Notes under the pieces: model-generated
Databases searched by the model: none
What the model was told of the DNA's origin: nothing
Seen by the model: the letters and a program-made list of their open reading frames with translations, nothing else
Position numbers and translations under genes: made by a program
Part shown: piece by piece, positions 12,506 to 24,956 of the stretch
Position numbering within the stretch: the stretch's first letter is position 1
Layout: every line of letters starts with the position of its first letter
Source: Dinochytrium kinnereticum
Lineage: Eukaryota; Chytridiomycota; Chytridiomycetes; Chytridiales; Chytridiaceae
DNA: 61,791 nucleotides
Reading direction: 5' to 3'
Assembly (NCBI GenBank): GCA_027604005.1
Contig: JADGJT010000112.1
Coordinates: forward strand, 1-61,791

Positions 12506-13642
12506 TTACTGACCTTCGGCAAAGACATCAACTCCCCAAAAGCCCTGGGGATCGACTAACCTTGCTTGAATAGTCTTGTGACGGGCAGAGAGGGCCTAAA
12601 AGAATGTTTCGCGTAAGAAAATGCCCCGAGTATATGCAGAAGAAAAAAAACAGTTACATCGAAGTCCTTCGTGCTCAGGACAAAGTCGTTGAAGTTCTCC
12701 TCCAGACGCTTTGGGTTCGACGACTTTGGAATCACAGAGGTGCCGCGCTGGATGGCCCATGAGATCAAGACCTGCGCAACAGACTTTCCATTCCTTTGCG
12801 CAATATCGGTAACGACCTCGTCCTTCAAGAGATTGGGCTCCTCCTTACCTGACCCAAGCGGCGAGTAGGCCGTGACGTGGATTCCGTTCTTATTGCAGAA
12901 CTCAAGGAGCTCGTCTTGGGGCAGGTAAGGGTGGAGTTCAACCTAGCGCAATTTGTCAGCTATTGATCGTGAGATTTCACCAACGCATACCTGGTTGACG
13001 GCGGGCTTGATGCGAGCCTCGGACAGCAAAGCCTTGAGTTTTGTGATGTTGAAGTTGGAAACTCCAATGGCCTTGACCTTACCGGCATCAACCAGCGCCT
13101 CCATCGCTCGCCAAGTGTCGATGATTGGGACGGTGTCAAACACTGTCTTTCCTGCGGCATCCTTCTCGGAATTCCCATCGCCTCGGTTCTTGAATGCCAA
13201 TGGCCAATGCACCAGGTAAAGGTCCAAGGATTGAAGTCCCAAGTCCGAAAGAGTGATGTCGATCGCACGTGCAACGTCTTCTGGACGATGGAAAGTGTTC
13301 CAAAGCTTGGACGTGATGAAGAGGGACGACCGCGGGATGCCAGATGCAAATATGCCGCGCAGGGCCTCGCCAATTTCCTTTTCATTCTCATCTTAAGGCA
13401 GAGTTAGAATACTCCTATTTCTCGCCTCCGTTACATATGTAGGCGCAATCCAGGTGCCTGTATCCAATCTTGACCGCATGCTTCACAGCCTCTGCGACCT
13501 CATTCGGCTGGGCCTTCCCTGAATGGCAAGAGCATCATCAGCATAGCGCGCCTGTCGAAGGCTACTTACATGTCCCCAAACCCAGCGCAGGGATGATCTG
13601 AGCACCGGAGTTCAGTAGTTGGTAAGTGCGGTTGAGAGCCAT
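12506..13642 (-). CDS. Aldo/keto reductase (yeast Gcy1/plant ChlR-like type)
   Basis: An NADPH-dependent oxidoreductase in about six exons. It starts MALNRTYQLLNSGAQIIPAL. Exon joining gives HLDCAYIYENEKEIGEAL, which carries the catalytic Tyr and the preceding Asp. The active-site Lys is in FITSKLW, and the His is in LDLYLVHWPLAF. NADPH-binding residues appear in VIPKSSNPKRLEENF. The last exon ends with DPQGFWGVDVFAEGQ. The start codon is 24 bp from the divergent ABC transporter start, and the 3' end converges on Imp2 with a 98-bp gap. The substrate is unknown; aldehydes or sugar-derived carbonyls are typical for the family. Confidence 0.88.
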
Positions 13643-13666
13643 TGGAAACTGGACAGAAAAATTCAA
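13643..13666. promoter_or_regulatory. 24-bp divergent gap between the aldo/keto reductase and ABC transporter start codons
   Basis: The minus-strand reductase ATG at 13642 and the plus-strand transporter ATG at 13667 leave only 24 bp between them. The transporter could instead start at the next in-frame Met at 13676, leaving 33 bp. Either way the promoters must be embedded in the opposite gene. Confidence 0.4.
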
Positions 13667-16600
13667 ATGACAAGAATGATGGGGTTACCTGTCCCCCTGT
13701 ATAGGCATGAGCAGGCAGCACTCCTCATCGCCTCGCTACTCAGCGTGGCTGACGGATTCTCAACTCCCCTCCGAAACACGCTGATCGGAGAATTTGTGAA
13801 TCTATTCGGGCGTTATGAGGCACTTGGAAGCGAGGCGTTTTGGGGGGCTATGGCCCACCTCATACAACTCTCGGTCCTGCTAGCCCTTGGCAGTTGGGTT
13901 GTCGGAACGGCTCAGATAATGGCATGGGGCTATCTTGGTCATTCTTTCGCGAAAGTGAGTTGCATTCAGTCCTTAAGGGAAGAGGCTGATGTTTGCATGC
14001 AAAGAGGCTAAAGGAGGCGCTGTTGTCCAAAGCATTTGAGCTCAGCCAGTATTGGTGGGAGCAGAACTCCAGCTCTGAGTACGGGTCCATGCTAGTGAGG
14101 TGGGATCAAGCTGCATTCATTTTGAATATTGGGTTTGACCAGCTTCATCATCAATAAGTGATGTAGAAAAGATTCGCGAAACTATATCTGACCGTTGCGG
14201 TGGCCTTCTGAAGAGCATTGCAACTTTTGTCGTTGGAATATACTTTGCGTTGAAATCCGGATGGATTCTTTCCATTGTTGTCATGATGGCTTTTCCTTTA
14301 GTGGGTGCGCTATTTACTTGATGCTAAATATTTCTGCGCTATGATCACTCTGTTAACGTTTCCCCTACACAGGCGTAGTTCTTTCCATAATGTGGAAATT
14401 GTGCGCCAGTAATGACATCCGCATGAAGGCTTCTTACGTAGAAGCAGGGGATTTAATTCATGAATCACTTGCATATATCAAGACCGTAATGGCTTTCAAC
14501 ATGCAACGATCTATGACATACAGGCTTTCAGGAAGCTTGAAGTCTGTTACGCAAGTCTGGCAAAGCAATTCTATGATAAGCGGTATTGGATGGGGCGTCT
14601 ATACCTTTGCAATGTTCTCCGCCTTTTCAGTCTCGTTTGGTGTCGGTGGGTGGCTCGTTTCTCTTGCAATCATGAATGCTGGTGATGTATTGAACTGCTT
14701 CTCACAGATAGCCATAGGTTAGTTAAACGATCTAATTGTCAGATGAAGGATGCATATTAATGTTTATATTCTTAGGCATAACTTCTTTGGGCAACCTGGG
14801 AGCTTATCGGCAGTCATTTAATGAAGCCCATCTCTCTCTATTGAAAATATCAAAAATACTATGGCGATCACATATGGACGATGTTTCTGGCACTCAGTTC
14901 AGAGTTCTGGGCAAGTTAGAGGGTAGAATCGAGTTTAAGGACGTAACATTTAGGCGAGTACGACCTATATTCAGGTTCTCCATTCTAACAACCTCATAGA
15001 TACCCAAGTCGACCCGACACTGAAGTTCTCCATGAATTTAATCTGATTGTAAACCCAGGTGAAAAGGTTGGGATAGTTGCTCCGAGTGGCACAGGAAAGT
15101 CAACACTTTTTGCTCTGCTTTTGCGATTCTACTCTCCTCAAAAAGGAAAAATTACCTTGGATGGAGTAGATATCCAAACGCTTAACGTTCAATGGCTTCG
15201 ACAGCAATTTGGATATGTGAGGTTGTTTTTTTTTGCCATTTGCTATCTTACAATTATCAGCCAAGATCTAGCTTTTTTTGATACAACCGTATTGGAAAAT
15301 GTGGCATTCGGGGATTTATTTTGTTTAAGCCCCAATTTAGATAACGTCGTTAAAGCATGCAAACTGGCGCAAGCTGATGAGTTCATCATGAAACTACCCG
15401 ATAAGTACTATTCTCTCATGACAAGCCAGAATTCTGGTTTCAGTGGAGGTGAAAAGCAACGGTTGTCGATCGCCCGGGCAATCATAAGGGATGCGCCGAT
15501 GATGTTATTGGATGAAGCGACGAGTGCGCTAGATGCTGTAACGGAATCGCGCGTTCTCTCCTCTCTGCAAGGCTTTTTTCAAAATAAGACTTGCTTTATC
15601 ATCTCTCACAGACCTCAGCCGTTGGAGCTTACTGATAGAGTAATTCTGATTAAGGATGGTATGGTTTGGGATAGTGGGGACCATGCAGATTTATGGAAAA
15701 GGAGCGCTTTATATAGAGACCTTTTTTCAACTACTAATATGGAGGCGCAAAGGTTGAGAGCAAGCCATTCCACTGAAGAGCCTTCAAATCAATTGAACGA
15801 GAGCGAGCCGCAAAATGTCACTGGGGATTCTGAAGTATTGGAAAATAAAAGAATTCCCTGGATGCGTATTATCAAGCTTTGTCGCCCATATTCTTTATTG
15901 ATTGCAACTGGTGTTTTATCTTCAATGCTCCTTGGTTTGGTATAAAGAGCCGTATAGTTTATGGCTAATCTCTTTCAAAGGAGTCTCCCCTGGAAGGTTT
16001 TCTGATCGCGGGCGTTGTTTCCTCTTATTCTCTGCCAAAAGAGATGCAACAAGTCACAACTATGCGATACGCGTTGGGTCTATTACTTTTAGGACTATTC
16101 GTCCTGTTTCTAAAATTATTTCAATCTGTCGGATTCGGATTCTCGGCAGCACGGATTGTAAACGGTCTCCGACTGAAGCTTTTCAAATCTTTGCTGCGGC
16201 AAGAAATGGCCTTTTTTCAAGATGATCGAAACTCGATCCCGTTACTAGAATCGAGAATTCGAGATGACTGCACTCATATTGAGAGACTTGCAGGCCCAAT
16301 TTTGGCAGACATTCTAAGAGGACTTTTAGCGATTGGCGCTGGGCTTTCTATTGCAATCACATTTTCGTGGAGGTTAACCCTCGTTAGTCTTTTATCAATA
16401 CCTGCTATAGGAGTAATGATCTGGGTGGAAAGCTTAGCAACAATAAGGTACGTGATTGCTTCTTAATTTAACCCCATTATTTATTTTTGTAGATATCGAT
16501 CACGGGCGCATCAAGCTGCAGAGGCAGTTAGGAAATTTGCTATTGAAACAATTTACAATATTCGGATAGTCACTACTCTTTCTATTGAGGATGTCTTTAA

Positions 16601-17850
16601 GAGACGGTTTGAAACAAAGCTTTCGAGTTCTTATGAGAGCTCTCTCTCTAGTCTGTTTGTATCATCCTTACTTGGCTGGCCGCTGAGAGATTCTCTTGTT
16701 ATCTTATTCTCTGCATTTGGGCTATATGCTGGCGGATACTTTCTTGTATGCGGGCAGCTAGATCAACATAGCATATGGACTGTGCTGACTACCTTGACTA
16801 TAACGGCCATTAACTCTATGGGGATCTTCAGCTCTATCAATACGGGGTCGTTGGGAGAAACTGCGATTGCTGCTACTCGAATTTTTGACTTGATTGAACG
16901 GCAGCCGATAATTGACATTGGAGATGTTGATGCTGTTCCATCTACTACTATCCTTCAAAAGCACTATGGAATACCGAGTGTGGATTTCAAAGACGTGAAT
17001 TTCTCCTATTCAGGTAGGATGGAAAGACTGACTCTTCATGATTTCACCCTGCATGTTCCTGCGGGACAGACTTTAGTCATTCTCGGTGAATCTGGATCTG
17101 GGTAATTCCTGTGCTATAATGAAAAGAACTTACATGCCTTGTTGACAACGCAGCAAATCAACTATGTTGAGCCTTTTAATTAGACTTTACGACGCTAAAA
17201 GCGGAAATGTTTTGTTGGATGGAGTATCTGTGCCTTCTATTCCTTTGCGCCAGCTCCGCAGCCGATTAGCAATCGTGTGGCAAGAGACGGATATGTTCAA
17301 TTGTAGCGTATCAGACAACATCGCATTAGGGTACCCGGCAGAGCTGCCACTGATTATCGAGGCCGCTAAAGCTGCTGGTGCTCATGAGTTTATTCAGAAG
17401 CTCCCGGATGGTTATGAGACAATTGTTGGGGAAAAGGTAAGGTCCTTAGTGTCCTTCTACCTTTAACTGTCAAAGGGCGCGCTTTTATCTGGCGGGCAAA
17501 GACAGCGGTTAGCCATTGCAAGGGCGTACCTGCGAAACCCTGAGCTGCTGCTGCTGGATGAAGCAACAAGCGCTTTGGACTCTCAGCTGGAGGACAACAT
17601 CCTTGGAAACCTTTGCTCATCTTTCAAATGTGAGCCTTAAAGTTTAGCCGATGGTGATTTGAGACTGACGCGTCTGAAATTTGCAGCTGCCACCAAGATC
17701 ATAGTCACGCATAAGGCGTCGGCCGCGCGCTTTGCAGATCTTATTGCCGTTGTCCACGCGGGGTCTGTGCGTGAAGTTGGAACGCGTGATGAGCTCCTGA
17801 GCGCTAAGGGCCTGTTCTGGTCCTTGACAACACCTGCTCGCAGGAATTAG
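13667..17850 (+). CDS. Full-length ABCB-type ABC transporter (TMD-NBD-TMD-NBD)
   Basis: A multi-exon gene with two membrane halves and two nucleotide-binding domains. The first membrane domain spans about 13680-14850. NBD1 (about 14920-15740) has APSGTGKST as Walker [17 protein letters not shown] as signature, and [12 protein letters not shown] as Walker B. The second membrane domain runs about 15840-16900. NBD2 (about 16980-17840) has ILGESGSG joined across an intron to KST, then [15 protein letters not shown] and [13 protein letters not shown]. The first Walker A glycine of NBD1 is replaced by Ala, and the H-loop is SHR in NBD1 and THK in NBD2. Exported lipids, peptides or toxic compounds are possible substrates. 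It sits between two aldo/keto reductase genes with almost no spacing. Small exons near 14010-14310 are approximate. Confidence 0.88.
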
Positions 17851-17894
17851 CCGTTCTTAAAAATAAAATAAAAAATCACCCAATTCTACAAAGC

Positions 17895-19121
17895 ATGCAA
17901 GACAAGGTGTCGCTTGGAAGGAACGGGCCTCTGGTGTCGCCCCTTGGCCTCGGTGCCATGGGTATGAGGTGAGACCCTTGCGTCTCAGAGTGTGTTTTTT
18001 CTCTGCGATCCTGATGGGATGCCTTTTACTTAGCGAGTTCTACGGGGTTGCTGATGAGGCCGAGAGCTTGCGGACGCTCAACCGCGCCATCGATCTGGGA
18101 TGCACGTTCATCGACACTTCCAACATTTACGGTATTGGAGGTGCCAACGAGATTCTTCTATCCAAGGTGCTCAAGCACCGCCGGAACGAGGTCTTTCTTT
18201 GCACTAAGTTTGGAATCATGAGGGATGCTGAGGGCAAGTTTGTTGGGATCAACGGGTCCCCTGAGCACGTCAAGAGCTCTTGCGATGCCTCTCTGGAGCG
18301 TCTGGGAATTGATTGCATTGATCTTTACTACCAGCATCGCGTTGACCCAAATACCCCGATTGAGGAGACTGTCAAAGCGATGGCCGAACTGGTTAAGGAA
18401 GGCAAAGGTACCGCTTTTCTCTCTCTCGTTTGCATGCTTCTCTCTTCGTCCAGGCTCTCAATTATTTGGTTCAGTTAAGTACCTCGGGCTCTCAGAGGCT
18501 TCGGCCGAGACCATTCGGAAGGCTCACGCGGTTCACCCAATATCTGCTGTCCAATTGGAGTATTCACCTTGGAGCGTCGACATCGAAAGCAATGGCATTT
18601 TGGAGACTTGTCGTGACCTTGGCATCGCTGTCGTCGCCTGTAAGGAATGAAGCACGATGTTAATGTTCTGACCACGGGCCTTAGATTCTCCCCTTGGACG
18701 CGGATTCTTGACTGGTCAAATCAAGAGCCCGGATGACCTGGCAGCTGACGACTACCGCAAGTACAATCCAAGGTTTATGGGTGAGGTTTTTGCTCCGGCT
18801 TTTTTGAAGAACTAACGAACTGCAATCTATAAAGGCGAAAACTTCAATAAGAACCTTTCTATAGTGAATGCCCTTGCCGAACTCGCCAAAACAAAGGGGG
18901 TGACTTCTGCTCAACTTACTCTCGCTTGGGTTGCGGCCCAGTACCCAATGATGATTCCTATACCTGGGACGACCAAAGTCTCGCGTCTGGAAGAGAACTG
19001 GGCTGCCACTAAAATCACCATCACCGCAGAGGAAAATGCTGCCATCAGGAAGATCATAGCATCAATCCCTATTGCAGGAGACCGGTACCCGGAATCAGGC
19101 ATGAGGATGGTCAACCTTTGA
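17895..19121 (+). CDS. Aldo/keto reductase (AKR13-like, pyridoxal reductase/YakC type)
   Basis: A second, unrelated-branch aldo/keto reductase in about six exons. It opens [20 protein letters not shown]. An intron splits the Ser of GMSEFYG, and the catalytic set follows: FIDTSNIYG (Asp and Tyr), EVFLCTKFG (Lys) and LYYQHRVD (His). Later exons give [15 protein letters not shown], a [12 protein letters not shown] block and the NADP-binding [16 protein letters not shown]. These features match the AKR13/YakC group acting on aldehydes or pyridoxal. Its ATG is only 44 bp after the ABC transporter stop on the same strand, and its end converges on the flippase gene 124 bp away. Confidence 0.88.
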
Positions 19122-19245
19122 GCTGTTATTTTTCTTTGATTCATCTTCTCGGTCGTTAAAAACTTTGCGTGCGATTTCTCTTCTCGAAAGCAATATCGCA
19201 TAAAGCCAAATGAAAGATAATTTTTTGCCTTAAATACATCTCTAT

Positions 19246-22200
19246 TTAGTTATTTACATTAATAATGTGCAGAATATCTTTTCCTCCGTCCTGATCGGAC
19301 TTAACATTATTTTTCTGCTCCCAGAGCTGCCACAAAGCTACAGAGCCTCCCCAGTCAAAGGCAGAGCTTATATTCGAATCCTTTGAGAGCGGCTGACCGG
19401 TCCCCGACAGCAAAACACCGCCGGCAAATATTCCCGCAGCCGAGCTCGACTCGGCAAATGCAACCACATTCGATGGTAAAGATTTCCTCTTCGACATCTT
19501 ATTTCTCCGATTAGATATTGGTATATCTTTTTCGTCAGTTGGTTGGCGCTGGACCGAAGTGCTTTTGATTACTGATATTTTTGGTTTCTCTTCTGCCTCC
19601 GCAAAGACCTTGCCAGATTTCTTTCGCATTAGTAGGGATGTTGTCACCCTGTCGTACTTCCATTGGCTCATCTTTCTGGTGGCATCAAAGAAGGCAAATG
19701 ATAGCACAACTGCTAGAAATTGGACGGACCAATAACGAACTTGATTTGACGTGCCTTGCTGCGTTGTCTCGAACTGACTTGCTGTGTCCGTGCCAACTTG
19801 GCTCACCCCTGGGATTCTGATATCATAAAGTCGCGAGTAGATGATGTTGAAGATCCACCAAACGATTTGAGAGGCTGCAAAGCAAATGTGGGTAGCGGTG
19901 GTCCAATTGTGGGATTCCACGTAGCTTACTTTCAGGTTCACGAGAAGGATGACGATCGTGTAGCTCATACTGCCGATTGAGTACAAGGAGCTATCTTGGC
20001 CAGCATTCATGTCTGAGCAGAAGCAATCGGAAATGCTGCCTTTTAGGCACTGAGTATCGGCGGTGATGCAGAGGCCCCCGTACAATAACAGAGGAAGGAA
20101 GACAGAAACGATAGAATGCCATACGGCTTGCGCCATCCAGATCATAAATTTCGCTGTGTTCAATCCTCGGTTATATTGACCGTAGCTGTAGAGCTCTGGG
20201 ACGCCCAGCAACGTGCTCTTATTGAGATCCTTCTCAAAGATTCCAATGACGATGACAGGCAGCGAGGAGAATAAGATGTTGTATAACGTAAGCGTCCATT
20301 GTTCGTAAAATGATGTTGCTGACCACCCAGTTACTATCTGAAATAGAGCCTGCGTCAAGTAGAACGTGAAGCACTTATAGAACGTTCCCAGAGTAAACAG
20401 ACTTATTCTCAGGTATGACCAACGACCGTGCACAAAGAGTAACGGCTGAAGGTATCGGAACTGAGCAATCGCATAATCTGAGGCCCTGGAGGCAGCCAAA
20501 CCTTCTCGCCCTGTGATTCCAATACCAACGTGAGCACTTTGCAGCATTGGTATATCGTTTGCGCCGTCGCCTATAGCAAGCGTCACTCCAGAAGGATACT
20601 CGTACAGCATCTTGCTAATAGCCATCCACGATGATGACAAGGACGATTTCTGTGAATCACTTTTTACGGACTGGCCCTTGCCTCTATATGTTCCTGGTGC
20701 TCCGCCCCAACAAGAAGTCCTGTCCCGAACCTTTGAAACAATGAGAGCTTTTTGTGAGGGTGAGAACCTGCAACAGATAACACCATCACAGATAGTTGCC
20801 AAGTCTAAAAACCGGTCGAGGAGGCTATCTCGATTCAGCCTACTCCGAGAACCCTTCCTCCCCGCTTTTAATTCGGACATCTCCCTCTCTTCTTGTTCAA
20901 GCTTCAGCAGGCAATCACCATCGATGACCACGACATTGTGGACTATGCTATCGTTCTCTCCTGGCGTGATTTTCGCAACTAGTTGATGATCTGGTGATTC
21001 TTGGCGTTCTGCTCCATTTGTTTCCTCAGGACTGGGTATAATTGAAAGGCGGGGAAGGTTAAGTGGAGCCATTCCAGATTTCAATGATTTACGGTTATTA
21101 CAGTCGAGCTGAACCTTCTCCATTGCCTCTTTTAGAGACGCGTCGATAGCATCCGCATCGGTCCCATCGATAATCAATATGTCGCTGTTCTCCTTCGCGA
21201 TGTTGCAAGTGTAACCGATGTTGATAGCCGTTTCTCGCTTGTCTCCGGTAAGCATCCAAACTTTGATGCCTGCCCTTCGGAGCTTGTCGATTGTGTCTGG
21301 AACCCCTACCTGAAGTTTATCTTCGATTGCAGTTGCACCGAGCAATGTCAGCCCGCATTCAATTCGTTCTGCAATTGATTCCATTAGGTTTGTTCTGTTC
21401 TTGATCGATAGAGATGCTAATTCCCAATCTGCAGACCAGCTTTTGTATTCATCTGCATCGAGCTCTCTAGTGGCGTAGAGAAGCGTCCGTAGACCCTCCG
21501 TAGCGAAAACAGCGAGATGCTCGAGAGTCTTATCGAGAGCTTCTTTCTCTGTTGTGGACATCTCCTCACGCACCCGCAGCCTCTCTAGTATTACCGAATC
21601 AGCGCCTTTACAGATAAGGACTATGCGGCCATCTGGGTATCGATAGATAGACGACATCCGCTTGCGTTTACTGCTGAATTCTATACTGTGGAGGATATCA
21701 AAGGTCACGTCCTTCGGAGAAAAAAGAGTGTTAAGGGTAAGGGTTGTCATAGTCCTCCCTCGAAGGATAAAGCTCATGTCTCTCGCAGCATTCACGAGAG
21801 CGACCTCATCAGGAGATGAGGATTGGTATTCGATAGCCATATCTTCCGCCGAGATAGTACTGCCATTTATCGCGCTCACGTTTCTCTTTCCGATCCCAAA
21901 AGCATATCCAGATTTATCTTTGCGGACCACCGCATGCTTGCGGTTGGGTTCGACGGTATGGCAAAGGGCTATTGCAAGCAAGAATTCGAATGCCGTCTTC
22001 GAGCCGACTTCAAACTCGTAAGCGGTTTGTTTGGTTGAGCACGATATAAGATCTTTAATGAGGCTCTCTGAGGGGAGTTCAACATCGGTCATATTCTTCG
22101 AGCTTTTCAATAGCTTCTGGGTTGAAATTGCTGCCGCCTCGCTTTTGAAGTAATCGTCCGGCTGCAGCCCGTGCTTGTAGCTTACACCGCTTACGCTCAT

Positions 22201-24187
22201 TTTCTTGAACAGCATTATGTTCTGAGTTAAGGTCCCAGTTTTATCTGTGAACAAATACTGAACTTGGCCAAGATCCTCGTGAAGATTACTCGTTCGCGCC
22301 TGAGCGGCAGTGTCGCTGAGGCTATCGTACATGGAAAGATCGCTATTTATGTAGAACACCTCCATTAACTTCACAAACTCCATCGCCACGTAGAGAGATA
22401 TAGGTATCATGTTGTTGTAGAGAATCATGTAAGAGAAAAAAGTTGCGGTGGTGTCCGTGCTAAACATAAGGTACCAATGCTTTGTTCTCGATTTTATCTC
22501 CCATATTGCAGATAGAATGGTGCTTATAGTAGTGAGGGCGAGAACAAATATGAACATGTAGATTACGATCCTGTTGGTCGTCTTTTCAAGGGTCGGTATT
22601 TTGTTTTTTTGTGTTGTCGTTGCGTTCTTGCGGATTTTTGTGTCCTCTCCTGTGTATATCACAACGCCAAAAATGAAGTTTGTATTGACAAGAGAAGTTC
22701 CTCTGGGAAGTAGATGATTTATCGTTAATGTATGCTTGCCGTTCAACTCTCCTTTAAGCTCAATGTACCCTTCAAAGTGGTTGAGGTTTCCAGAGGGGGA
22801 TTCGGCCTCAATCTCGTCTGAAACGGAACGGTATTACGAGGGAGCATGGTAGGAAAAATGAATTGAACGAATCGGGGTAGGCTTACATGAAAGACTTGTA
22901 AAAGAGTTCTGACCATGAATAATTGTTTGGCTGGCTGGCAATGCGAGCTTTTGCTTAAGATTGCTCTCTCCATCCAAATTTGAGGTTTCGATATAGCAAG
23001 ATCCATTTTGATGACTTGAAAAAAGGACGACGACATCGGCAGGTACCACATCTCCTTCCTGAATGAGGATAATATCCCCGACCTTCAAAAAATACTTAAG
23101 AAAAAAGACAAAAAGGTTGCTAGGACAAAATGAAACTTACCTTAACGTCTTTCCATAAAATCTCCTGCCACTTTGTGGTTAGGTCACCATGATCAGTGTG
23201 CTCATATCTATCTGGGCTTACAAATTCTTCATGAGAAGACATATATGCGCCAGAATATTCGATTGAAAGCTTCCTCGAGATCAATCCGTTTTCTGCCTGA
23301 TCGTGCTTATGCCTCTGATAGTCCTCCCAAGCCTCCTTGATCATCGCAAGGGTAACAAAGACTGTCAGGGGAAATATGGTCGTGAATTGGCCCGTGGGAC
23401 TCCATCCAGGGACGATTTGGAGCAGTGATATGAGTAAGAAGTATATGTTTGCGAATTTGGAGAACTGTATAATTATTTGCTTCGGTACGAAGTCGAAGAT
23501 TGTGTATCTCGCGGTTCTGACGGTGTTATCTATAAACTGACCCTTTCTACTACCGATAACACATTCTTTTAGCTTGAACATGAACGCGTCATGAGCATTC
23601 AGGATCGGCATCAAGAAGCTACGTATCGGGCCCACAAAAACAGCATTCGACCTGCGACTGTTGTACGATTCGTAGTTGTAGCTTCCTTCACTCAGCTTAA
23701 GTGGACCAAAAACAACCTTTCTCCCAAAACTCCTCGTGTTTTTGATGTCCGTCGAGGCAAATTGACTTTGGGTTGAAACTTTAGAGGTTGCAAATGTGGT
23801 TTTGATGCGGTTGAAGATGCTGAAGGCGCTAGATCTTCTCCTGCCAGTATCGGGAGAATCTCTGTCTGCTCTTGCATGTTCGTTGATAGAAACTATGTTG
23901 TAAGGAACAGGAATGGCTTGGGCATGAGGAGATGATGCTATGCTTGGATTTGCAGAAGGAACGTCCAAAGTGGCTGATAGAGCATCCTTCCGTTCTCCGT
24001 CCATCGAGGAAGACGGCATTGCCTCCATTCTTTGAAATGCTGGTGATGTCGAAGGCCGACGCTGGCTCGATCCTTGATCTGGCTTTACAAGTGGAGGCAA
24101 CGTTTTTGACGGTCGGAGAACTTCTTTGCGGTAATCATATGCGTGGGTTTGATCCTCCTCATATCCAGTTGGGTCACCAGATTTCAT
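19246..24187 (-). CDS. P4-type ATPase phospholipid flippase (Dnf3-like)
   Basis: Three exons (23141-24187, 22887-23092, 19246-22817) give about 1,607 residues, long for the family because of a roughly 200-residue disordered N-terminus and a C-terminal tail. Landmarks are FDFVPKQIIIQFSKFANIYF (first membrane region), LQIVPGWSPTGQFTTIFPL, the actuator loop SNLDGESNLKQK, the phosphorylation motif DKTGTLTQN, WMLTGDKRETAINIGY, and the hinge GDGANDIPMLQ. P4 ATPases flip aminophospholipids to the cytosolic leaflet at the Golgi, endosomes or plasma membrane, usually with a Cdc50/Lem3 partner, which is not in this window. The PGWS...DYQRHK...EN stretch looks closer to Dnf3 than to Drs2, but that subtype call is tentative. 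Confidence 0.93.
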
Positions 24188-24956
24188 CTTTCAGCATCCT
24201 TGAGTCTCAGGGAGATGATCTTTACACCAAGACTCAGGGCAGAACCCGACCAAGAGGGTAAAATGGGCCTGAGATTACGGCGTCCAGCGAGCAAGGTTAC
24301 GGCAGATAGACTCAAGCTGGACAAGTGACGTCGGGGGACTGGAGGGGTCTTTACTCACTCAGGCGAGTGAGTTGCAGGCACCAACTCAAATACTTTGGAG
24401 AAATGGATGTGCGGCCGGTGTTGCTTTGAGACCACAGGGATTTCCCTTAACTGATTGCCTCTATCCGCGAGAAAAATCTCTCCTCAACAGTGGAATAAGT
24501 GAAAGAAAGCGCCATCGGTAGGTATAGTCTACGGTTTTTACTATGCATCTGGCTATGTCAGAATGCTTTGGTTTGCATATCCCCAACGACACAGCCGTCA
24601 TCGGCATCCATCGAATATCTTCATACGCATCTTTCTCATCGTTCTCCCGTCGTAACTGTAGAAGATCCCTTACGCATTTATTTCGCCATTTTAAGTGCCA
24701 GGCCAACGTGAGCTGGAGAGTTGTCATTCATGTCGAATGTGTCGGACTTCGAAAGCCAGTCTTACGGAGCTGGGCAACCTGAGAAGAGGTGAGAAATGAG
24801 CTCCGGCTCAATCAGGCGCCTCAACAATGGCATGGGCTACGGGGTGATTGTGAGCTAAAGCGCACACCAAAAGACAAAAAGAATAAACATTTGTCCCTGC
24901 TGCTGTTAGCGTCCACAGAGACATTCGGCTGTGTGGTCTCAACGCAACTCACCAGG
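24188..24956. promoter_or_regulatory. Divergent intergenic region between the flippase and coiled-coil genes
   Basis: A 769-bp gap between divergent start codons, so it should hold both promoters and 5' leaders. Open frames inside it are short and show no family resemblance. A short direct repeat, gcgagtgagt-like, lies near 24350-24370. Confidence 0.45.
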
